From the NCBI GenBank assembly GCA_016742095.1, contig JACVCJ010000037.1, positions 1-34,208 of the forward strand: a DNA stretch of 34,208 nucleotides, written 5' to 3'. The stretch is from Bacteroidia bacterium. GTDB taxonomy: Bacteria > Bacteroidota > Bacteroidia > CAIKAF01. The position numbers were made by a program, and so were the translations under genes. Of the stretch, positions 22,525-29,133 are shown one piece after another. Each line of letters opens with the position of its first letter. Positions within the stretch are counted from its first letter, which is position 1. A model generated the notes under the pieces. That model worked only from the letters and a program-made list of their open reading frames with translations. It was not told the DNA's origin and made no database searches.

Positions 22525-24047
22525 TACCAGCCGATGATGAGTCCGTCGAACAGTTCGCTCATACTCACGGACGTTTTGTTAATGGTACACTGTATGGTCC
22601 TGCGGCCCAGGTGTTCGGTATGCTGTACGCCGTCGTTGCCGCTGCTGCGCCGCAGTACGTCGCCCCGGATCTGTATCTCGGCGCTTTCGCTGTTCTTGCG
22701 GAGCACACGCCACAGGCCTTCCAGGACCAGTACGGAACTGCCGGTTTCGGACCGGCCTTCGCCGCTGCGTGTATAGCGGTGATGCTGGGTAATATCGATG
22801 GTCTGGTTAGAACGTATATGGAACACGATGTCTTTGCTGTGCGTTTCTACAGGCGCTTTTTCAGTGATCTCCGGCTTTTTGAGATCGAGCAGGTTGTGGG
22901 CGTAGATGGCCGTTTCCTTAGTGAAGACCTGGCGGTTGTTCACCAGTTTTTCCAGCGGTGTGTTGCGCAGGCTGTCGAGCAGGATACGCTCGCGGATCTC
23001 GCTGGAATCGGAATGGATGCGGAAGGGACGTGAACCGTCGAAAAACACCAGTTCGGAGATGAGCGGGTAAATTTTATTGGTGGTACTGTGTATGGTAAGT
23101 TCGTAGTTGCGGCCTTTAAAGACCTTGTCCAGCACTACGCGGCCCTGGGCGTTGTTCTCTTTCAGAAAATATACGGGCAGCTCGCGTTTACGCAGTCCGA
23201 AGGAGAACGATTGGACATTGGTCTCGTTCTCGCGCTGCATGGGAAAGCGAATCTCGGAGATCACCTGTTCCTCGGCAAAGGAGAACAGCACCGTGTGCGG
23301 GTCGGCAATGCTCTGCCAGGCGGTCTGGGTATTGCCGTCGAACAGCAGGTCCAGGTTGAAGAATTCTTTTGGTTTTTCGGTGGAGTTGGAGTTGATGAAG
23401 GCCTTTACCTTGGCCAGGGTCTTGAACGGCAGTTTTTTACCGCCTTCGCCGTACAGCGTAAGCTCGGAGGCCGCGGCCGATTTGCTGGAATAGATACTGC
23501 TGACCTTCTGGGTACGGATCTCGGTAGCGCCGAGGCTGTCGTTCACAAAGGGTATATCGGCGGAGTTAAGCCCGGCCGTGGCGGCCAGCTCGATACGTAT
23601 ATGCGCGCATTTGCGGTTCACGGGTATCTGTGCGCCCGATGTGAAATTCCCCAGCATTACGTGATCGATGTACACATTGAAATTAAGCACCGGGGCATGG
23701 AATATCTCTTTAGACAGTTTCAGTTCCATGGTGGAGAGATACAGGCTGTCCCAGAGCCATTCGATGTATTCGCCGGTGGTATTGCCGGGCGTGGTTTCCC
23801 AGTAGGTCTTGGGGTCATTGTCGAACAGGTGCTCGAGTGAAAATTTTTCGTAGGGGCTCTTCACCGATGAAGCCCGTATATAGATCGGGTAAATATTGCT
23901 GTCTTTCTCGAAAGCCGGCGGCGTAAGGTATTCCATGCCTTCCAGTTCCTGGCTGAGCCTGGGATCGTTGTTGCAGCCGTTGCAGCCCGTAAAGATGCAC
24001 AGGATAAGCAGGACAATGCCCGTATATAGGAGTCTGGGTGTACGCAT
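22524..24047 (-). CDS. Lipoprotein with two discoidin/NADase-type binding-like modules
   Basis: A 507-residue lipoprotein; MRTPRLLYTGIVLLILCIFTGC gives a lipidated C22. Two segments resemble F5/8C-like or 'NADase-type' glycan-binding domains: about 75-210 (SLEHLFDNDPKTYWETTPGN...GEYIEWLW) and about 235-345 (FNLDLLFDGNTQTAWQS...ISEIRFPM), each with the D-x-N/D-x-x-T-x-W pattern. The C-terminal 150 residues are beta-rich and unassigned. Carbohydrate or surface binding is a reasonable guess only. The stop overlaps the ruvX ATG. I chose ATG 24047 because it opens the lipoprotein signal and lies 6 bases after a consensus -7 box; the frame extends 7 codons further to a TTG inside that promoter. Confidence 0.75.
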   Translation of the reverse strand: MRTPRLLYTGIVLLILCIFTGCNGCNNDPRLSQELEGMEYLTPPAFEKDSNIYPIYIRASSVKSPYEKFSLEHLFDNDPKTYWETTPGNTTGEYIEWLWDSLYLSTMELKLSKEIFHAPVLNFNVYIDHVMLGNFTSGAQIPVNRKCAHIRIELAATAGLNSADIPFVNDSLGATEIRTQKVSSIYSSKSAAASELTLYGEGGKKLPFKTLAKVKAFINSNSTEKPKEFFNLDLLFDGNTQTAWQSIADPHTVLFSFAEEQVISEIRFPMQRENETNVQSFSFGLRKRELPVYFLKENNAQGRVVLDKVFKGRNYELTIHSTTNKIYPLISELVFFDGSRPFRIHSDSSEIRERILLDSLRNTPLEKLVNNRQVFTKETAIYAHNLLDLKKPEITEKAPVETHSKDIVFHIRSNQTIDITQHHRYTRSGEGRSETGSSVLVLEGLWRVLRKNSESAEIQIRGDVLRRSSGNDGVQHTEHLGRRTIQCTINKTSVSMSELFDGLIIGW

Positions 24048-24053
24048 AGGATA

Positions 24054-24061
24054 CAAAAGTA
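24054..24061 (-). promoter_or_regulatory. -7 box of discoidin-like lipoprotein gene
   Basis: Minus strand TACTTTTG, a full match to TAnnTTTG, 6 bases before ATG 24047. No clear -33 TTTG; a TTTT lies about 21 bases upstream. It would drive the lipoprotein-ruvX unit with almost no leader. Confidence 0.5.
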
Positions 24062-24188
24062 CTTGCAAAAAACGGAATTATGAAAATCTGTGTTCAGGTT
24101 TCGGCATTCGGGCCCTGGCTTGCGTCCAATGGCAGGATTTTTGCGGTATAATTGATAATTAAAGGGCGAATGATTAACATTGTAACGT

Positions 24189-24995
24189 ATGAAGTACACG
24201 AACCTGGTTATACTCCTGTCTTTTATCCCGGCCCTGTTGTGTTCGAGCAAGCGGCACGGCGGCCCTGCGGTTCAAACAGAAAAAACGATGGTACAGACGA
24301 TCGCAAAGGATGACAGTTCCCTGTTCCGGGACCGGAATTACCTGCTGGGACGTATCGAATACAGCAAGTATCCCGATGTGTTCACCCGCATGGAGGGCAG
24401 CTACACCACCCTGAAGGACGCCTACCTGCGTACCGACGCGCTGAAGGCTTTCCTGTCTATGCGCGATTCGGCCCTGAAAGACGGTATTACGCTCACCATT
24501 ATTTCGGCGGCGCGTAACTTCGACCGCCAGAAACAGATATGGGAAGCCAAATGGAACGGCGAACGCATGGTGGAAGGCAAAAACCTGGCCCGGGATGTGG
24601 CCGATCCGCAGAAACGTGCCCTGCTGATCCTCCTGTACAGCAGTATGCCCGGTACGTCGAGGCACCACTGGGGTACGGACATCGACATAAATAACCTGGA
24701 AGATGCCTATTTTCTTTCCGGAAGAGGAAAAAAAGAATACGAATGGCTGCAGAAGAACGCCCCGCATTTTGGCTTCTGCCAGCCTTACACGGCCAAAGGC
24801 ACACAGCGTCCGCACGGGTACGAGGAAGAAAAATGGCACTGGACCTGGCTGCCGGCGTCGACCATCTGCCTCGAAAATTACAGCGAACTGGTAAAACCCG
24901 AAGATATACAGGGTTTTAAAGGTGCAGAAACGGCCATTCCCCTCGATGTGATCAATAAGTACGTGCTGGGCATTGCACCGGCCTGTATACCCTAA
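24189..24995 (+). CDS. VanY-like M15 D-Ala-D-Ala carboxypeptidase
   Basis: A 268-residue envelope peptidase acting on peptidoglycan stem peptides. N-terminal signal (about 1-18, ending PALLC; a lipobox is possible but lacks the usual small residue before Cys). The M15B core is intact: ISAARNFDRQKQIWEAKW (substrate region), SRHHWGTDIDI matching SxHxxGxxxD with zinc ligands His159 and Asp166, and EEKWHW with catalytic Glu214 and ligand His217. A TAACATTG box (24175-24182, one mismatch to -7) lies 6 bases before the ATG. The gene is divergent from the discoidin-like lipoprotein gene, and its stop overlaps the stop of the convergent DNA ligase gene (CTAA). Confidence 0.92.
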   Translation: MKYTNLVILLSFIPALLCSSKRHGGPAVQTEKTMVQTIAKDDSSLFRDRNYLLGRIEYSKYPDVFTRMEGSYTTLKDAYLRTDALKAFLSMRDSALKDGITLTIISAARNFDRQKQIWEAKWNGERMVEGKNLARDVADPQKRALLILLYSSMPGTSRHHWGTDIDINNLEDAYFLSGRGKKEYEWLQKNAPHFGFCQPYTAKGTQRPHGYEEEKWHWTWLPASTICLENYSELVKPEDIQGFKGAETAIPLDVINKYVLGIAPACIP

Positions 24996-26578
24996 GAGAT
25001 GAGTTTACGCAGGTCTTCGAGCGTATTGGCCTCCGAAGCTTTTTTATCGTAACGGATACGTACGATGCGCGGAAAACGCACCGCAATGCCGCTTTTATGC
25101 CGCGGACTGTACGAAATGCCCTCAAAAGCGATCTCGAACACCATTTCGGCCTTTACACTGCGTACCGGCCCGAATTTTTCGATGGTATTCTGCTTGATGA
25201 AGGCATCCACCGTTTTCAGTTCGGCATCGGTGAGTCCCGAATAGGCCTTGGCAAACGGTACCAGGCGATCTCCGTCCCAAACGGCGAACGTAAGGTCGGT
25301 GTACAGGTTGGCACGTCGTCCGTGACCGCTCTGGGCGTAGATCATTACGGCATCGGCCTGCATGGGGTCCAGCTTCCATTTCCACCATTCGCCGCGTTTG
25401 CGCCCCGTTTTATAGCTGCCGGCTTTCCATTTCAGCATCAGTCCTTCGGCCTGTATCTCGCGGCAGTTTTCCCGCAGGACCTTCAGGTCTTCCCATCGGT
25501 TCACTTCCGTAATTTCAGAAAGCAATATATGTGCAGACAGCGGAGCGATGTCCCGTACCGTTCCTTCCAGCCGTTGCCGGCGTTGTTCCAGGGACATTTC
25601 CCGGATATCGGTATGCTGATGTTCGAGCTGATCGTACGCGATATAGGCCACGGGAATATCGCCCAGCATTTTTTTGGAGACGTTCTTGCGCCCGATGCGT
25701 TTCTGTAACTGCTGAAAGGGCAGCACGCGCCCGTCTCTGAACGCCACGATCTCGCCGTCGAGTACCGTTCCGTCGGGCAGGTTCTCAGCCATTTGCATCA
25801 GTTCGGGGTATTTGTCGTTCACCAGTTCCTCGCCGCGGGTCCAGATAAAGGTGTGGCCCTGACGCCGGATGATCTGTCCGCGGATGCCGTCCCATTTGTA
25901 TTCGATCTGCCATTCGTGCAGGGGACCGGGTTCCTGTTCCGTTTCTTCGAGGGCATAGGCCAGGTAAAAAGGGTAGGGCCTGCTGATGTGGTCGTTCTCG
26001 TTCTCGGAGAACAGCAGGTCGGCCAGCCGGCTCGTATACGGGTCCCAGTTGCCCATGAGCCGGTGCGAAATGAGGTTCTCTTCGAGTCCGGTGTGCCGGG
26101 CCAGGGCTTTTACGATCAGTTTTTCGGATACCCCCATGCGAAAACCGCCCGTAAGCAGCTTGTTGAAGGTAAAACGCTGATCGGACGGGATATTCTGCCA
26201 GATGCCCAGTATTTTTTCTTTACGTTCTTCTTCGCTGCGGCCGGCCATTTCGCGCAGCAGGTCCATGGCTGTTTCCAGCGAGATCTCTTCCTGCTGCAGG
26301 GGCGAAGGCAGCACGGCGGCAATGGTTTCGGCCAGGTCGCCCACTACGTGGTAACATTCTTCAAAGAGCCAGAGCGGCAGTTCCGAGGCTTCGGCGGCCC
26401 AGGCGCGCAGCAGGGACGCGCTTACGGTGCGTTTGGGCCTGCGTCCGCTGAACAGGGCAATGGCCCAGAGCGCGTCGGCATCCCCGGCCTCGCCGAAATA
26501 GCGTACCAGCGAAGCCGTTTTGGCATTGACGGAGGTCTCCGAATCCAGTTCGGACAGCAGATCAGTGAACCGTTTCAT
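24992..26578 (-). CDS. ATP-dependent DNA ligase (ligase-associated repair cluster type)
   Basis: A 528-residue DNA ligase. The N-terminal helical DNA-binding domain covers about 1-195 (LLTGGFRMGVSEKLIVKALA, VKALARHTG). The adenylation domain has motif I EYKWDGIRGQ with the AMP-accepting Lys228, then TRGEELVNDKYPEL (motif III region), VLDGEIVAF, EGLMLKWKAGSYKTGRKRGEWWKWK (motifs IV-V), and a C-terminal OB domain ending with FPRIVRIRYDK. This is the bacterial ligase found with a dedicated exonuclease, as here; the Lhr-like helicase and phosphoesterase often in that cluster are absent from the window. ATG 26578 lies 17 bases inside the exonuclease gene, so translation is probably coupled; the frame runs open further upstream, but that part is not ligase-like. 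Confidence 0.95.
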   Translation of the reverse strand: MKRFTDLLSELDSETSVNAKTASLVRYFGEAGDADALWAIALFSGRRPKRTVSASLLRAWAAEASELPLWLFEECYHVVGDLAETIAAVLPSPLQQEEISLETAMDLLREMAGRSEEERKEKILGIWQNIPSDQRFTFNKLLTGGFRMGVSEKLIVKALARHTGLEENLISHRLMGNWDPYTSRLADLLFSENENDHISRPYPFYLAYALEETEQEPGPLHEWQIEYKWDGIRGQIIRRQGHTFIWTRGEELVNDKYPELMQMAENLPDGTVLDGEIVAFRDGRVLPFQQLQKRIGRKNVSKKMLGDIPVAYIAYDQLEHQHTDIREMSLEQRRQRLEGTVRDIAPLSAHILLSEITEVNRWEDLKVLRENCREIQAEGLMLKWKAGSYKTGRKRGEWWKWKLDPMQADAVMIYAQSGHGRRANLYTDLTFAVWDGDRLVPFAKAYSGLTDAELKTVDAFIKQNTIEKFGPVRSVKAEMVFEIAFEGISYSPRHKSGIAVRFPRIVRIRYDKKASEANTLEDLRKLIS

Positions 26579-27584
26579 CTGCCTCCGTATTTTCGTTTGC
26601 GGCATCGCCGGTGTAAAGCGTGTTGAGCACCTCGGCCTGCATGCCTTTTTCGCGCAGGTAGCGGGCCAGTGTATCGCTGTAACCGTGGGTAATGAGTATG
26701 TTCCCGGCCTCACTGCTTTCGATGGCATAGAGCAGGCCTTTCCAGTCGGCATGGTCCGAAATGGCAAAACCTTTATGGGCGTTCTGGCGCCGGCGGGTAC
26801 CGCGTAAGGCCATCCAGCCGCTGCATACGGCGGTCTTGAAAGGTACGAACTGCCGCAGCCAGTTTTCGGTATCGGCGGCCGGCGGGGCAATGACCAGGGC
26901 CTTGCGGAAGTTCTCTTTGGGTATACTTTTATCCACGGGCAGGCATTCGGGAAACTCGATCCCCGTGTGGGCCATTGCTTTGTGTATTTCTATAATGGCC
27001 CCGTGTGCGTATACCGGTCCCTGTGTCAGGTCCAGGTTACGCAGGATGCGTTGTGCCTTGCCCAGCGAATAACCGAATACCACGCTGCAGATGCCTTCTT
27101 CGGCATTGTGTTTCCACCAGCGCTGCAGGGCGTCGAATTCCGTGCGGTCGGGTTTCCAGTCATAGATGGGCAGGCCAAAGGTACTTTCGGTAATGAACGT
27201 ATGGCATTTCACCGGTTCAAAGGGGGCGCTTACGCCGTCGGGCGTTATTTTATAGTCGCCGCTTACCACCACCACTTCGCCTTTGTATTCGAGGCGTACC
27301 TGTGCGGAGCCGAGGATGTGGCCGGCCGGATGAAAGGATATCTCCACGCCGTTCATGTATATTTTCTGGCCGTATTCTACGTTTTCGAGGCGGATATTGC
27401 CCAGGCGGTGTTTCAGGATGCCTTCGCTGTGTTTGTGTGCCATGTACAGGCCATGGCCCTGGCGGGCATGATCGCTGTGGGCATGGGTGATCAGCGCGCG
27501 TTCCGCCCGGCGCCAGGGGTCAATGTATACGTCTGCCTGCGGACAATAGAGCCCGATGTCATTCACTTCCAGTAAGCTGCGCAT
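26562..27584 (-). CDS. Ligase-associated DNA exonuclease (metallo-beta-lactamase/beta-CASP)
   Basis: A 340-residue nuclease of the metallo-beta-lactamase fold. The zinc motif HAHSDH is at 34-39, with further beta-CASP landmarks (HPAGHILGSAQVRLEY, VVSGDYK, FITESTFGLPIYDW, SVVFGYSLGKAQRILR, FAISDHADW, ITHGYSDTLA). This subfamily, linked to ATP-dependent ligases, is annotated as a DNA-damage-response exonuclease. Its 3' end overlaps the ligase start by 17 bases. Upstream a GATTTTTG, one mismatch from a -7 box, lies 5 bases before the ATG; alternatively it is co-transcribed with the DUF2079 gene 48 bases upstream. The absence of a signal peptide fits a cytoplasmic repair enzyme. Confidence 0.93.
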   Translation of the reverse strand: MRSLLEVNDIGLYCPQADVYIDPWRRAERALITHAHSDHARQGHGLYMAHKHSEGILKHRLGNIRLENVEYGQKIYMNGVEISFHPAGHILGSAQVRLEYKGEVVVVSGDYKITPDGVSAPFEPVKCHTFITESTFGLPIYDWKPDRTEFDALQRWWKHNAEEGICSVVFGYSLGKAQRILRNLDLTQGPVYAHGAIIEIHKAMAHTGIEFPECLPVDKSIPKENFRKALVIAPPAADTENWLRQFVPFKTAVCSGWMALRGTRRRQNAHKGFAISDHADWKGLLYAIESSEAGNILITHGYSDTLARYLREKGMQAEVLNTLYTGDAANENTEADETVH

Positions 27585-27632
27585 TTTTCCAAAAATCCTG
27601 TCATTTATACAACGTATTAAGATACGAGAAAA

Positions 27633-29093
27633 TCAGCGGACCTTCTGTAAGATCAGCAGGTCTTTTTCGTTGCAGATGACTTTATACCCGCGTTGCTGCC
27701 ATTTGCCGCTCAGCTGGAAAAAGGCGGTCTCCGAGAGCGGGTAGTAATTGGTATGACCCGAAATGGCCACGATGTAATCTGCGTCCCGCACCACCGGAAA
27801 ATGATAGATCTCGCGGCGCAGGGCCAGGTGCGGCGTCAGTTCGCTGGAGGCGGAAACGGCGGCTTCGGCCGGAATTTCGGAGAGTTTTTGCTGAATAAAG
27901 GGAATATCGGGGTGCGGACTCTGGTAATGCTGCTTTTCGTAAAATTTAATATTGGCGTCCTCGTAATGGACAAAAAGCTTGTGTTCCATGGCATAATACG
28001 TGCCCGCGGAGCTGAGCAGCAGGCTGGGCAGGAGTACCAGGTAACGGAATTTCTGCATATTCGTCAGCGCCCACAGCAGGGCGATGGAAAGTACGGGCAC
28101 AAACTCGATGGAATAATGGTGCGTGATGCCGGTCATGGCCGGGTCTCCGGAAAAGAACTTCTGGGCCAGTATGGGGAGTATCATCCAGAAAAAAGCGGGC
28201 CTGCGCAGGATGAAAATTCCGCCGGAAAGCAGCAGCATGAGCCAGACCTGGGCCTTGAGCCCGAAGATGATCTTACCGTTGTCGTTCAGGTCGACCCAAA
28301 GATTGAAAAAAGCCTGCGGATCGCTGAGCCAATGCTGAAGTATAGCGGCGGGCGTGGAACCCAGGTGTGCGTAGCGTCCGGTTTGCCCGTTGTAGTGTCC
28401 GTCTGAAAAAGCCGGCATGAACACCTGCATCACCAGTATAAAGTAGATGAAAATGAGCAGGGAAGGCAGCAGGTAGCCCCGGAAATAAGCCCGGAACGTA
28501 GTATAGCGCAGCATACCATAACCGCTGATGAGGAATACGAGCCAGAGGGCCATATTTTCCTTGCTGAGCATAATGAGCAGGGCCATAAGTATAGCTTTTA
28601 CGCGGGCTTTGCGTTCCATGAAATAGAAGAGCCAGGGCACGAACATGGCGGCCATCACATTGTTGTGAAAATCGAACGACAAGGCGTACACAATGCCCCA
28701 GATGCTGAAGAAATGGAACATGACAAGGGAGCTTTGCAGTACGTTCTTCAGTTTCAGTTCGGCCAGGCGGAACATACCCCAGCCACCGGCCAGTATGCCC
28801 AGCCACTGGATAATGAGCAGTGTCCAGGAACCGAAAATATACTGGAAAGGTGCATAGAGCAGGGTGATGGGCGAAAAATGATCGGAGAAATAGTGTACGT
28901 TCTTTCCGTGTACGTTCAGCAGGAAATAATTGGGACGTCCGTGAGCAAAGTCGTACAGGGCATGGTTGAACATACCCAGGTCCAGGGCATAGGTACGCAA
29001 CAGGTAATGGTTCGGGAAACTGAGCAGCGCGAACAGCACGGCAAACAGCAACATAATGGAAAGGGGCAGTGCATATTTTTTGTCCGGGAACAT
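27633..29093 (-). CDS. DUF2079 multi-pass membrane protein
   Basis: A 486-residue integral membrane protein with about ten hydrophobic segments. DUF2079-type landmarks near the N-terminus: LRTYALDLGMFNHALYDFAHG, NVHYFSDHFSPITLLYAPFQYI (D-H-F-x-P). A periplasmic C-terminal part follows with SASSELTPHLALRREIYHFP and a final ICNEKDLLILQK. The family resembles GT-C-type glycosyltransferase membrane proteins, but no activity is established. I chose ATG 29093 because it starts the first membrane segment and follows a consensus -7 box by 5 bases; the frame is open for 65 more codons, overlapping the upstream T9SS gene. The exonuclease gene follows after 48 bases. Confidence 0.85.
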   Translation of the reverse strand: MFPDKKYALPLSIMLLFAVLFALLSFPNHYLLRTYALDLGMFNHALYDFAHGRPNYFLLNVHGKNVHYFSDHFSPITLLYAPFQYIFGSWTLLIIQWLGILAGGWGMFRLAELKLKNVLQSSLVMFHFFSIWGIVYALSFDFHNNVMAAMFVPWLFYFMERKARVKAILMALLIMLSKENMALWLVFLISGYGMLRYTTFRAYFRGYLLPSLLIFIYFILVMQVFMPAFSDGHYNGQTGRYAHLGSTPAAILQHWLSDPQAFFNLWVDLNDNGKIIFGLKAQVWLMLLLSGGIFILRRPAFFWMILPILAQKFFSGDPAMTGITHHYSIEFVPVLSIALLWALTNMQKFRYLVLLPSLLLSSAGTYYAMEHKLFVHYEDANIKFYEKQHYQSPHPDIPFIQQKLSEIPAEAAVSASSELTPHLALRREIYHFPVVRDADYIVAISGHTNYYPLSETAFFQLSGKWQQRGYKVICNEKDLLILQKVR

Positions 29094-29098
29094 CGTCC

Positions 29099-29106
29099 CA
29101 AACTTA
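29099..29106 (-). promoter_or_regulatory. -7 box of DUF2079 gene
   Basis: Minus strand TAAGTTTG, a full match to TAnnTTTG, 5 bases before ATG 29093. No clear -33 element. No terminator is seen between this and the T9SS stop at 29134. Confidence 0.45.
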
Positions 29107-29133
29107 AACAGAAAAAGTGAGCAGCGTATGCTT

